Part shown: piece by piece, positions 1 to 7,044 of the stretch
Layout: every line of letters begins with the position of its first letter
How positions within the stretch are numbered: position 1 is the stretch's first letter
DNA from: JACVRW01 sp963734365
Lineage (GTDB): Bacteria > Actinomycetota > Thermoleophilia > Solirubrobacterales > Thermoleophilaceae
Assembly: GCA_963734365.1 (NCBI GenBank)
Contig: CAVTGV010000007.1
Location: 62,001 to 126,000, forward strand
Length of the DNA stretch: 64,000 nucleotides
Direction: 5' to 3'
Position numbers and translations under genes: made by a program
Notes under the pieces: model-generated
The model's input: only the letters and a program-made list of their open reading frames with translations
Database searches by the model: none
Told to the model about the DNA's origin: nothing

Positions 1-864
1 CTCGAAGCCACCGGAGCGGCCGTACTCCTCCACCAGGCGCTGCCCGAGACCGCCGGCGCACTGGTCGGTGTTCTGCTTGGCGGCCGCGAGCTCGGCCACC
101 ACGTCGGCCGGGCCCACGGCCCAGCCGAGCCGCACGCCGGGGGAGAAGGTCTTCGAGAACGTGCCGGTCTGCAGCACGATCTCCGGCGCCAGCGACCAGA
201 GCGACGGCAAGCCCGTCCCGTCGAAAGAGAGCTCGCGGTAGGCGACATCCTCGAAGATCAGGATCCCGTGCCGGCGGCACAGCTCCACCAGCTCGCGGCG
301 GCGGTCGAGCGGCAGCGTCCGCCCGGTCGGGTTCTGGTACTCCGGGATCGTGTAGACGAACTTCGGGCGCAGGCCGTCACTCAAGCGCGTCTCGAGGTCG
401 TCGACGCACAGCCCGTCGTCGTCCATCGCGATCGGGGCGATGTCGGCCTCGGCGCGGCGGAACGCCATCAGCGCAGCGAGATAGGTGGGAGCCTCAACCG
501 CGATCGTGTCACCCGGATCGATCAGCGCCTGGCCCATCAGCGTGATGCACTCCATCCCGCCGCTGGTGACGATCATCTCGCTGGGCTCGGGGCGCCGGCC
601 CTGCACCTGCTCCTGGCGGTCGACCAGGTAGTCGCGGACGCTCGGGAGCCCCTCACACGGCGTGTACTGCAGCGCGACGGCGGCGTCGTCGCGTACGAGC
701 CGCCCGGCGATCTCGTCGAGCTCGCCGGTGGGGAACGTGGCCGGGTTCGGGAACCCGCCCGTCATGGACAGGACGCCGGGCGGGCTCCCGGCGAGGATCG
801 TGGCCAGCTCGTCGCCTCCGGACAGCCGCGTCCTGCGTGCGAACGCGTGCGCGAACTCAGTCAT
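1..864 (-). CDS. PLP-dependent class I/II aminotransferase (C-terminus cut by window edge)
   Basis: The N-terminal 288 residues of a fold-type I PLP aminotransferase, of the kind that includes 2-aminoadipate/kynurenine aminotransferases and MocR C-terminal domains. Visible marks are the substrate-loop motif YTIPEYQNPTG, the segment FEDVAYREL, and SKTFSPGVRLGW, whose Lys (about residue 238) would bind PLP. The ATG at 864 shares ATGACTGA with the stop of the RraA-like gene (8-nt overlap), so the two are probably translationally coupled. The stop codon lies outside the window. The amino donor cannot be told from sequence. Family assignment is firm; the exact reaction is unknown. Confidence 0.9.
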   Translation of the reverse strand, partial: MTEFAHAFARRTRLSGGDELATILAGSPPGVLSMTGGFPNPATFPTGELDEIAGRLVRDDAAVALQYTPCEGLPSVRDYLVDRQEQVQGRRPEPSEMIVTSGGMECITLMGQALIDPGDTIAVEAPTYLAALMAFRRAEADIAPIAMDDDGLCVDDLETRLSDGLRPKFVYTIPEYQNPTGRTLPLDRRRELVELCRRHGILIFEDVAYRELSFDGTGLPSLWSLAPEIVLQTGTFSKTFSPGVRLGWAVGPADVVAELAAAKQNTDQCAGGLGQRLVEEYGRSGGFE

Positions 865-1531
865 CCACCCGGAACGCGAGCGCGCTGTCCTCGCCGCGGT
901 CGAGCGCCGCAACGTGTTCCGCATGGTTGGTCAGGCCGTGCAGCGCCTGGCCCCGCTCCTGCGCGGCGAGGATGGCCTGCTCGCTGCGGCCGATCATCTC
1001 CGCGGTCTCGAGCGCGGCCGCGATCCGCTCCGCGGTGGCGATCAGCAGGCCGTCGTCGTCGCCGAACACGATGTCCCCCGGCGACACCTCCACGCCGCCA
1101 CAGGCGATCCTGGCGCCGAGCGCGGCGCGCGACACGGTGGTGCCCGATCGGGGCGTGGTGCCGCGGGCGAACACCGGGAGCCCGATGGCGCGCAGGCCCC
1201 GCAGGTCGCGGCAGAACCCGTCCGCGACGATCCCGGCCAGCCCGCGGCGCCGCGCCTCCGTGGCGAACAGCTCGCCGAATACGGCGCGCGAGCTCCCGTT
1301 CGTGGCGATCACCAGCACGTCACCGGCCGCGGCCTCGGCCAGCGCGTCCATCACCGGCAGATGGTCGTCCTCCGCCTGGACCGTGAACGCCGGCCCGGCC
1401 ATGCGCACGTCCGGGATCATCGCCCGCACGGCCGGATCGACCACGGGCAGGGTCTTGTCAGCGTCCGAGAGCGCGGAGACGTCGATGCCCAGGAGCCGGC
1501 CGATCAGATCCACGGGCAGAGCGTGCCACAT
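857..1531 (-). CDS. RraA-like protein / 4-hydroxy-4-methyl-2-oxoglutarate aldolase family
   Basis: A 224-residue RraA/dimethylmenaquinone-methyltransferase-like protein. The family core is visible: VIATNGSSRAVFGELFATEA, then GIVADGFCRDL, which carries the Asp and Arg that in HMG/CHA aldolases hold the metal and pyruvate enolate, then the C-terminal GDIVFGDDDGLLI. Family members either cleave 4-carboxy-4-hydroxy-2-oxoacids or bind RNase E. In an actinobacterium, next to an aminotransferase, an aldolase or lyase role in amino-acid carbon breakdown is the better guess. It overlaps the aminotransferase by 8 nt and follows a small gene by 26 nt. Confidence 0.85.
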   Translation of the reverse strand: MWHALPVDLIGRLLGIDVSALSDADKTLPVVDPAVRAMIPDVRMAGPAFTVQAEDDHLPVMDALAEAAAGDVLVIATNGSSRAVFGELFATEARRRGLAGIVADGFCRDLRGLRAIGLPVFARGTTPRSGTTVSRAALGARIACGGVEVSPGDIVFGDDDGLLIATAERIAAALETAEMIGRSEQAILAAQERGQALHGLTNHAEHVAALDRGEDSALAFRVDD

Positions 1532-1557
1532 GGCCGGGGCCCGGGCCGGCCGGATGC

Positions 1558-1881
1558 TCAGGCCCGGTACATACCGGTGATCTCGGTGAACCCCTGCACG
1601 GGCAGGGCCGGGCCGTCCACGCGCAGCACCGCGAAGCGGCCGTCGGCGGGAGCGGTCCGTTCCGCGGTCATGTTCCAGCGGGCGCAGAACTCCTCGACTT
1701 CGGGCACGGCATGGTCGGCGATCGTGATGAGGGCGGCCGCCCGGGTGTCAAGCCGCTCGGGCGTGTGTCGGTCCGCCCGCCGTTCGAGCCAGCCCATCAG
1801 CATCGCGTCGAGCTGCTCAGAAAGGGTGAGCGGTTGGAGGGTCTCGGTATCGGTGTGGATCTGAGTGTCAGTTGCGTCCAT
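1558..1881 (-). CDS. Hypothetical protein, 107 aa
   Basis: A small acidic soluble protein starting at ATG 1881 and ending in TGMYRA. It has no signal peptide or membrane segment, and I do not recognise a family. It has a helical, Leu-rich N-terminal half (LSEQLDAMLMGWLERR) and a C-terminal half with FAVLRVDGPALPVQGFTEI. It sits 26 nt before the RraA-like gene on the same strand, so it is probably part of that operon. A short hairpin (1885-1897) lies just before its start. Confidence 0.6.
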   Translation of the reverse strand: MDATDTQIHTDTETLQPLTLSEQLDAMLMGWLERRADRHTPERLDTRAAALITIADHAVPEVEEFCARWNMTAERTAPADGRFAVLRVDGPALPVQGFTEITGMYRA

Positions 1882-1884
1882 ACC

Positions 1885-1897
1885 CCCGAGACTCGGG
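1885..1897. terminator. Short GC hairpin between two minus-strand genes
   Basis: The perfect inverted repeat CCCGA-GAC-TCGGG lies after the MaoC-like gene stop (1927) and 4 nt before the start of the 107-aa gene (1881). It could be a weak intrinsic terminator or attenuator. There is no T run, so this is only a possibility. Confidence 0.25.
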
Positions 1898-1926
1898 CGC
1901 GGAGCTGGTTATTCCAGTGAGGTTGA

Positions 1927-2331
1927 TCACACTGCCTCGGTCCAGACGAGCGCGGACCCGTCCAGCACGATCGTGCCGTCCTGATTGGTGACCGTCGTCC
2001 GCAGCTTGGTCAACGGCTTGTCCTCGCGGAGCTCCACCACCTCGACCTCGGCCGTGATCTCGTCGCCCGGCCGCACCGGAGCCTTGAAGTCCCAGTCGAC
2101 GTGCAGGAAGACGCTGCCCGGTCCGGGCAGGTCCTCGGCCACCACGGCGTTCAGCAGACCGGAGGTCACGCCACCCTGGACGATGATTCCTCCGAATCGC
2201 GAACGGGATGCCGCCTCGCGGTCGTAGTGCAGCGGGTTGCGGTCGCCGGTGAGCTCGCTGAACAGCTCGATGTCGCGTTCGCGCACCGTCCGCGTCCTGG
2301 AGGCGGTCTGCCCTGGTTCGCGGGGCGTCAC
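1927..2331 (-). CDS. MaoC/hotdog-fold dehydratase-like protein
   Basis: A 134-residue single-hotdog protein of the MaoC/(R)-hydratase type. The hydratase signature is seen as FSELTGDRNPLHYDREAA (catalytic Asp and His of the D-x4-H motif), followed by GGIIVQGGVTSGLLNAVV. Such enzymes hydrate trans-2-enoyl thioesters. The chosen start is GTG 2331, which overlaps the stop of the upstream DUF1348 gene as GTGA. A longer frame exists upstream, but it runs antisense-like through the neighbour and looks like a shadow. The two are likely co-translated. Substrate unknown. Confidence 0.85.
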   Translation of the reverse strand: MTPREPGQTASRTRTVRERDIELFSELTGDRNPLHYDREAASRSRFGGIIVQGGVTSGLLNAVVAEDLPGPGSVFLHVDWDFKAPVRPGDEITAEVEVVELREDKPLTKLRTTVTNQDGTIVLDGSALVWTEAV

Positions 2332-2756
2332 GCGCCCGTCTCGCCCAACCGGCGCTCCGACGCGTCGATCGGCTCGTCGTTGATCGACGCATAGCGGTGT
2401 GACATCAGCCCGTCGGCGGCGAACTGCCACATCTCGTTGCCGTGGCTGCGCCACCACTGGCCCTCGGCGTCCCGGCTCTCGTACTCGAAGCGCACCGCGA
2501 TGCGGTCCTCGGAGAACGCCCAGAGCGTCTTGCGCAGCCGGTAGTCGAGCTCGCGGTCCCACTTGCGGCGCAGGAACGCCTTGATCTCCTCGCGGCCGTG
2601 AAGGAACTCGCTGCGGTTGCGCCACTCCGAGTCCTCGCTGTAGGCGAGTGCGACCCGCTCGGGATCGCGCGTGTTCCAGGCGTCCTCGGCGGCCTGTACC
2701 TTCGCCCGGGCGGAGTCGGCGGTGAAGGGAGGGCGGATGTCGGTGGGAGCAGGCAT
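2328..2756 (-). CDS. DUF1348 / NTF2-like protein
   Basis: A protein of about 142 residues of the nuclear-transport-factor-2-like superfamily, DUF1348 type. Family features are AEDAWNTRDPERVALAYSED, the segment WRNRSEFLHGREEIKAFL, and WWRSHGNEMWQF with its conserved Trp pair. These small alpha+beta barrels often bind a small hydrophobic ligand, and no reaction is assigned. The preferred start is ATG 2756; a GTG six codons upstream (2774) is also possible. The start codon shares CATG with the divergent SGNH gene, so the two transcripts must overlap or be nearly leaderless. Confidence 0.85.
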   Translation of the reverse strand: MPAPTDIRPPFTADSARAKVQAAEDAWNTRDPERVALAYSEDSEWRNRSEFLHGREEIKAFLRRKWDRELDYRLRKTLWAFSEDRIAVRFEYESRDAEGQWWRSHGNEMWQFAADGLMSHRYASINDEPIDASERRLGETGA

Positions 2757-3507
2757 GCCGGAATCATCCACCACCCGCGGCCGCCGCCTTGCGCACCTCT
2801 GGGCGATCGTCGCGCTGATCGCGGGCGCTGCCCTCTTCGCCGCTCCGGCCGCCCAGGCCGAGTGCGGAGGCGTCGAGCACTACCGGCCCCTGGAGCCGCG
2901 CCGCTCGCCGCCTCCCCTGGCCATCGGCGACTCGGTGATGCTGGGGGCGATCGAACCGCTCCGGCGCTCCGGCTTCGAGATCGACGTGCGCGGCTGTCGC
3001 TCCATGAGCGAGGGCCTGGAGGTGCTGTCGAGCCGCCGGCGCTCGGGCACGCTGCCGAGCGTGGTGGTCATGGCGCTCGGCAACAACTTCTCGATCGGCT
3101 CGGCCGAGATCGCCGGCGCGCGCCGCATCCTCGGTCCCAAGCGAGTGCTGGGCCTCGTGACACCCCGGGAGTCGGCCTCGTCACGACAGGCGATCGCCGC
3201 CGCCGCCCGGCGCTGGCCGGCGCGGGTGAGGGTGCTCGGATGGGCCGAGCTCAGCTCGGGGCGGCCCTGGACCTGGGACGGACTGCACCTGACCCCCGAC
3301 GGCGCACGGGCCTTCGCCGGCCTGCTCCGGCGCGTCTACCGCTGGCCGCAGCCCGGGGACGACGAGCAGGACTTGCCGTTGGCCAGCGCGTCCCGCGGTA
3401 TCAGCCTGTTGCTGCTGGCGATTGCCCTGTTCGCCCTGTTGGGGGCGATCCTCAGAACCGCTGCGCGGAGACCTCCACGACGGGGACGTCAGTCGAAGAC
3501 CACGTAG
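2755..3507 (+). CDS. Secreted/membrane-anchored SGNH-hydrolase-like protein
   Basis: A 250-residue exported protein. It has a signal peptide (about residues 1-36, ending AAQA), then an SGNH/GDSL domain with block I IGDSVMLGA (Ser60), block III-like MALGNN, and the terminal DGLHLTPDGA (Asp and His of the catalytic dyad, about residue 176). A C-terminal membrane segment (about 218-236) is followed by an Arg-rich tail. SGNH domains of this sort hydrolyse or transfer acyl groups on surface polymers. ATG 2755 is chosen because GGGAG lies upstream and the signal peptide begins there. It converges with the 3489 gene, overlapping it by 19 nt. Three other SGNH proteins lie at 29158-32961. Confidence 0.8.
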   Translation: MPESSTTRGRRLAHLWAIVALIAGAALFAAPAAQAECGGVEHYRPLEPRRSPPPLAIGDSVMLGAIEPLRRSGFEIDVRGCRSMSEGLEVLSSRRRSGTLPSVVVMALGNNFSIGSAEIAGARRILGPKRVLGLVTPRESASSRQAIAAAARRWPARVRVLGWAELSSGRPWTWDGLHLTPDGARAFAGLLRRVYRWPQPGDDEQDLPLASASRGISLLLLAIALFALLGAILRTAARRPPRRGRQSKTT

Positions 3508-3782
3508 TTGACGACCTCATGGTGCTCCGGGCGGATCTGCTCCCGGCTCAGCCCCTGGCGGCGGACCACCTCGCTTCTGCGTGGGTCACGAGCCGCGGCC
3601 TCCGAGCCGTCCTTCGAGGGCCAGAGGTTGACGATCACGAGGCCCTCGTCGGTCCTCGCAGCGGAGTGGAGGATCAGGCCATGGTCGCGACCCACCTCCG
3701 ACATGGTGTCCGACGACTGCCGGTAGCCGTCCAGCAACCGGTCGGGATCCCCCGAGATTCGAGTGATGGTCAGGTAGGCCAT
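3489..3782 (-). CDS. Small dimeric alpha+beta-barrel / monooxygenase-like protein
   Basis: A 97-residue protein of the dimeric alpha+beta-barrel type (antibiotic-biosynthesis-monooxygenase/stress-response folds). It opens with MAYLTITRISGDPDRLLDGY and continues into LVIVNLWPS and EVVNYVVFD, the usual strand pattern. Its ATG overlaps the stop of the cupin gene as TGATG, so it is the second gene of a MarR-controlled pair. The role is unknown; a cofactor-free oxygenase or ligand-binding role is inferred from the fold only. Confidence 0.75.
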   Translation of the reverse strand: MAYLTITRISGDPDRLLDGYRQSSDTMSEVGRDHGLILHSAARTDEGLVIVNLWPSKDGSEAAARDPRRSEVVRRQGLSREQIRPEHHEVVNYVVFD

Positions 3783-4222
3783 CACGCGCTCGCCTCGACC
3801 GGACCGGTCATCTCGATGCCGTGCGTCGCGGCCAGCTCGAGGACCGCCTGGACGTCCGGCTCGCCGAGGGCCCCGGCGGCGCGGACGAAGCGCTCCATCG
3901 GCGCGCCGGGCGAGAAGACCACGAACGCGCGCGCGTCCTCCTCGGACTCGTTGCGGATCGTGTGCTCGCGTCCGCCCGGAATCGAGACGACGGTCCCGGC
4001 CTTCCCGACGCTGCGCTTCACGGCGCCATCGTCGTCCTCGACGTAGAACGCGAGCTCGCCGTTCTCCACGCGGTAGAGCTCGAACGGGTCGTGGCGATGC
4101 AGCATGGGCGGGCCGCCGCCGGCGGGCATCTGCACCTCGATGGCGGCGACCGCGCCGCCGCTCTCCTCGCTGGTCACTCTGATGGTGAGCGCGTCGGTGC
4201 CCACCCTGATGCTCTCGTGCAC
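3782..4222 (-). CDS. Cupin-domain protein
   Basis: A 146-residue single-domain cupin. Metal-site motifs are visible: motif 1 HRHDPFELYRVENGELAFYV (two His and a Glu) and motif 2 VSIPGGREHTIRN (His). The start is GTG 4222 with GGAG a few bases upstream. It is divergent from a marR gene and faces the two matching palindromes of that regulator, so it is probably repressed by it and induced by a small ligand. A cupin dioxygenase or isomerase acting with the downstream monooxygenase-like protein is an inference. Confidence 0.85.
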   Translation of the reverse strand: MHESIRVGTDALTIRVTSEESGGAVAAIEVQMPAGGGPPMLHRHDPFELYRVENGELAFYVEDDDGAVKRSVGKAGTVVSIPGGREHTIRNESEEDARAFVVFSPGAPMERFVRAAGALGEPDVQAVLELAATHGIEMTGPVEASA

Positions 4223-4241
4223 GGTGTCTCCTCGAATTAAC

Positions 4242-4256
4242 GACAGGCTGCCTGTC
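4242..4256. promoter_or_regulatory. MarR operator 1 (GACAGG-CTG-CCTGTC)
   Basis: A perfect 6-3-6 inverted repeat in the cupin/marR intergenic region, repeated almost exactly 36 bp away (4278-4292). Two copies flanking an AT-rich TAATAT make this the likely binding site of the MarR protein encoded at 4294. Confidence 0.7.
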
Positions 4257-4277
4257 TTGTTGACTTCGACTAATATA

Positions 4278-4292
4278 GACAGGAAGCCTGCC
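4278..4292. promoter_or_regulatory. MarR operator 2 (GACAGG-AAG-CCTGcC)
   Basis: A second copy of the operator with one mismatch, ending one base before the marR start codon at 4294. Binding here would block initiation of marR transcription, giving autorepression. Confidence 0.65.
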
Positions 4293-4293
4293 T

Positions 4294-4749
4294 ATGTCCA
4301 GTCGCCTGCCCCACACCTCGGCACGCCGCTCCCCGGAGAACCTGGCGGTCCTCCTGAGGGAGCCGTTCCGCGTCGGCTCGGAGCTGCTGGTCGAGCGCTT
4401 TGCGCAGCGCGGGCACCCCGAGGTCCGCGGCCCGCACGGCAACGTCTTCCAGTATCTGGATGACGCCGGCACCCGGGTGAGCGTGCTCGCCCAGCGTGCA
4501 CAGATCACCAAGCAGTCGATGGCCGAGCTCGTGGAGCACCTCGAGCGCCACGGCTACGTGGAGCGCGTGCCCGATCCCGAGGACCGCCGCGCCAAGCTGG
4601 TTCGCGCCACCGGCCGGGGCGAGGAGGTGTACGCCATCGCGCGCGAGTTCGTGGCCGAGCTCGAGGCGGACTGGACGAGGCGTCTCGGCAGGACCAAGAT
4701 GCGCCAGCTCCGCCGGCTGCTGGAGGAGCTCAACGAAGGCCTGCCCTGA
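4294..4749 (+). CDS. MarR-family transcriptional regulator
   Basis: A 151-residue winged-helix regulator. The DNA-binding part is visible as VSVLAQRAQITKQSMAELVE (recognition helix), then HGYVERVPDPEDRRAKLVRA, the wing with the conserved DxRA/K motif. Dimer-forming helices sit at both ends. It is divergent from a cupin/monooxygenase pair, and two near-identical palindromes occupy the 71-bp gap, the second abutting its own start. It probably represses itself and the pair until a small ligand binds. Confidence 0.92.
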   Translation: MSSRLPHTSARRSPENLAVLLREPFRVGSELLVERFAQRGHPEVRGPHGNVFQYLDDAGTRVSVLAQRAQITKQSMAELVEHLERHGYVERVPDPEDRRAKLVRATGRGEEVYAIAREFVAELEADWTRRLGRTKMRQLRRLLEELNEGLP

Positions 4750-4770
4750 GGCCGTCGGTATCGTCGGGCC

Positions 4771-5547
4771 ATGTCCCTCACCCTCGGCACCGGACCGCTG
4801 GCGGGCTCTCCCGCGGGCGCCTTCAACTTCGACATCGCGGCCGCCTCTCCGCCGCACCGTCTCTACTTCGCCGACTTCCTGCCGCGGGTGCGCGCGGTCG
4901 TGGCCGGGAGCACGGTGCTCGATACGTTGGCCGCCAAGCTCCTCTACGAGACCGGGATCTCGCCGCGCCTCTACGCGCCGCTCGAGGACTTCGACGCGTC
5001 CGTGCTCTCGCGCACCGATCACTCCACCCACTGCCCGTTCAAGGGGGACGCCTCCTACTGGTCGCTGGGCGTGAACGGGATCGCGCGCGAGAACGCCGTC
5101 TGGGCCTACGAGTCCCCGCTCGGCGAGGCCGCCTGGCTGGAGGGATACGCCTCGCTCTACCAAGAGCACGCCGACGAGTGGTGGGTGGAGGACGAGCGGG
5201 TGAACGGACACTTTCGCGACCCCTTTCACCGCATCGACGTACTGCCGAGCTCGCGCCCGGTGCTGATCACGAGCAACGGGGAGACCCTCGCGGAGACCGG
5301 CCGCGCCCAGCTGCTGTTCGAGACGGGGCTGCCCGTGCGCGCCTACGTGCCCCGGGCCGACGTGCGAGCGGGCATCGAGCCGGCTGAAAAGCGCACGATC
5401 TGTGGATACAAGGGCGAGGCGCGCTACTGGACGGTTGGCGGCGTCTCTGAGGCGGCCTGGTCCTACGAGTATCCGCGCCCCGAGACCACGGGCATAGCGG
5501 GCCATCTGGCCTTCGACTCCGAGCGGGTCGACGTTCGGATCGGCTGA
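4771..5547 (+). CDS. Tandem DUF427-domain protein
   Basis: A 258-residue protein with two DUF427 domains. The first (about 35-130) ends in THCPFKGDASYWS and the second (about 155-245) in TICGYKGEARYWT; the paired (F/Y)KG.A.YW signature is the family hallmark. Each domain also has the strand VLDTLAAKLLYETG or LAETGRAQLLFETGLPVRAYVP. The function of DUF427 is not known to me. The start codon lies 6 nt after a TATCGT hexamer that could be a -10 box, so the mRNA may be leaderless. Confidence 0.85.
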   Translation: MSLTLGTGPLAGSPAGAFNFDIAAASPPHRLYFADFLPRVRAVVAGSTVLDTLAAKLLYETGISPRLYAPLEDFDASVLSRTDHSTHCPFKGDASYWSLGVNGIARENAVWAYESPLGEAAWLEGYASLYQEHADEWWVEDERVNGHFRDPFHRIDVLPSSRPVLITSNGETLAETGRAQLLFETGLPVRAYVPRADVRAGIEPAEKRTICGYKGEARYWTVGGVSEAAWSYEYPRPETTGIAGHLAFDSERVDVRIG

Positions 5548-5560
5548 CGCCGGCCGGCGC

Positions 5561-5830
5561 GTGCCCTTCGTCTACCTGCTGCGCTGCGCCGACGACAGCC
5601 TGTACTGCGGCTGGACCACCGACGTGGAGCGCCGCCTCGCCGAGCACCGAACGGGCGGCGCCAGCCGCTACACGCGCAGCCGGCTGCCGGTGGAGCTGGC
5701 GCTGACGATCGAGGTGGGCGACCGCTCCGAGGCGATGCGCGAGGAGGCCCGCATCAAACGCCTGCCGCGCACGGCAAAGCTGCAGATGGTCGAGACGGCG
5801 CCCGCGGGCGCAGCGCTCAGTCCGGAGTGA
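5561..5830 (+). CDS. GIY-YIG domain protein (UPF0213-like)
   Basis: An 89-residue stand-alone GIY-YIG nuclease fold. VYLLRCADDSLYCGWT carries the two-strand core, VERRLAEHRTG the conserved Arg, and a Glu follows in the helix EEARIKR. Members of this small family are single-domain proteins of uncertain role in DNA repair. It starts at GTG 5561, 13 nt after the DUF427 gene, and overlaps the convergent SnoaL-like gene by 14 nt. Confidence 0.88.
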   Translation: MPFVYLLRCADDSLYCGWTTDVERRLAEHRTGGASRYTRSRLPVELALTIEVGDRSEAMREEARIKRLPRTAKLQMVETAPAGAALSPE

Positions 5831-6221
5831 CTCCCTCGACCGCGTCGCGCAGCGGCGCGGTGTCGGCGTACACGCGCCCGCGGATCAGCCGGCCTTCGCT
5901 GAACTCGTAGATCCAGACGTTGTGGACGTCCACGCTCCGGCCGTTGCGGGCACGCGCCTGCACGTGAACCGGCACGACGATCTGGTCGCCCCCGTCGACG
6001 AAGCCCTCCGGCGTAGAGCTGAACTCGTCGAACCAGCGCCACAGGTCGCGGGTGAACCAGCCGATCACGGCGTCCGGCCCGCGATAGGTCCCGCCGTACG
6101 GGATGGATTCCGGCACCACGAGCTCGCAGTCGGGATCAAGGATGTCCGCCATGTTCGCGGGCTCATCCTTGCCCCAGCCGGCGAAGGCCTGGGCCAGCCG
6201 CTCGATGTTCGAAGGACTCAT
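5817..6221 (-). CDS. SnoaL/NTF2-like protein
   Basis: A 134-residue NTF2-fold protein. Diagnostic stretches are NMADILDPDCELVVPES, YRGPDAVIGWFTRDLWRW, and VWIYEFSEGRLIRGRVYAD near the end, typical of SnoaL-like/limonene-epoxide-hydrolase-like proteins. ATG 6221 overlaps the stop of trmO as ATGA, so the pair is coupled. No catalytic residues can be assigned with confidence. Confidence 0.82.
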   Translation of the reverse strand: MSPSNIERLAQAFAGWGKDEPANMADILDPDCELVVPESIPYGGTYRGPDAVIGWFTRDLWRWFDEFSSTPEGFVDGGDQIVVPVHVQARARNGRSVDVHNVWIYEFSEGRLIRGRVYADTAPLRDAVEGVTPD

Positions 6222-6655
6222 TGACTGGATGACTCCGCCGGGGTCCGGTCTATTCCCTGCAGCACGGGCTTGACGTCGAGGACGGGCGTCCCGTCCACCG
6301 CTTCGAGGGGCCCCACCCGCAGTCTCTGCCCGTCCACCTCGATGATCTCGACCGGGTGCAGGCCGATCGGGTTGGGGCGGTCGGCGGAGCGAGTGCCGAA
6401 CACTCCGCGCAACGGGTTCGCAGCGTCGTCGCGGGGGTGCACGCGAAGCACGTCCCGCCGCGCGCGATCGAGCCACGTGAGCACGATCACGTGATCGCCC
6501 GGCCGCAGTCCCTCCAGGGCATCGGCGAGCGCGGGCTCGAAGGTCAGCCAGGCCTCGGCACCGCCCTCCTGGCCCTGCTTGGGTGCAGCCGCCGGATCGG
6601 TCAACGGCGACTGCACTTCCCCGACGGCGCGCAGCTCGAAACGAGTGTCGTCCAT
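6218..6655 (-). CDS. trmO: TrmO/TsaA-family tRNA t6A37 methyltransferase-like protein
   Basis: A 145-residue UPF0066 protein. The family signature FGTRSADRPNPIGLHPVEI is intact, preceded by GDHVIVLTWLDRARRD and followed by LDVKPVLQGID. E. coli TrmO N-methylates the t6A at tRNA position 37 using SAM; this protein matches only the core beta-barrel domain and is shorter than the E. coli enzyme. It is the first gene of a two-gene minus-strand operon, divergent from the ArsR/SRPBCC operon. Confidence 0.85.
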   Translation of the reverse strand: MDDTRFELRAVGEVQSPLTDPAAAPKQGQEGGAEAWLTFEPALADALEGLRPGDHVIVLTWLDRARRDVLRVHPRDDAANPLRGVFGTRSADRPNPIGLHPVEIIEVDGQRLRVGPLEAVDGTPVLDVKPVLQGIDRTPAESSSQ

Positions 6656-6684
6656 CGTCCCTTTCTATCCGTCGGGGCGCAGAC

Positions 6685-6714
6685 TTGACATGTGACCTTT
6701 TGGTCACCTATGCT
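6685..6714 (+). promoter_or_regulatory. Promoter of the ArsR/SRPBCC operon with embedded operator
   Basis: TTGACA (6685-6690) and TATGCT (6709-6714) are separated by 18 bp, a good sigma-70-type promoter. The perfect palindrome GTGACC-TTTT-GGTCAC (6692-6707) fills the spacer, so a bound repressor would exclude RNA polymerase. The start codon at 6724 follows the -10 box by 9 nt, implying a leaderless or near-leaderless mRNA. Confidence 0.7.
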
Positions 6715-6723
6715 CATCGGGCA

Positions 6724-7044
6724 ATGACCGATGACGATTCCGTCTTCAAGGCACTCGCCGACCCCACACGGCGCTTCCTGCTCGACCGGCTCTTCGCGCG
6801 TGACGGCCGCACGCTGAAGGAGCTCGAGTCCGAGCTCGAGATGACGCGCTTCGGGGTGATGAAGCATCTACGTGTGCTCGAGGAAGCGGGTCTCGTCGTC
6901 ACCCAGCGGTCGGGCCGGGAGAAGCTGCACTTCCTCAACTCGGTGCCGATTCGCCTGATCCACGACCGCTGGATCGACAAGTACACCGAGCGCCAGGTGT
7001 CGGCGCTCGCGGACCTGAAGAACGAACTGGAGGACACGGCATGA
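6724..7044 (+). CDS. ArsR-family (HTH) transcriptional regulator
   Basis: A 106-residue winged-helix regulator of the ArsR type usually paired with an SRPBCC protein. It opens with VFKALADPTRRFLLDRLF, has the recognition region MTRFGVMKHLRVLEEAGLVVT, and ends with a long helix. It lacks metal-binding Cys pairs. Its stop overlaps the start of the SRPBCC gene (ATGA), so the two are co-translated. The palindrome in its own promoter is the likely binding site, giving autoregulation. Confidence 0.92.
   Translation: MTDDDSVFKALADPTRRFLLDRLFARDGRTLKELESELEMTRFGVMKHLRVLEEAGLVVTQRSGREKLHFLNSVPIRLIHDRWIDKYTERQVSALADLKNELEDTA

Noticed and set aside
4260..4276. TTGACT and TAATAT as a promoter pair for marR
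   Set aside because: The spacer is 5 bp, far too short for a standard promoter. Either one may still serve separately.
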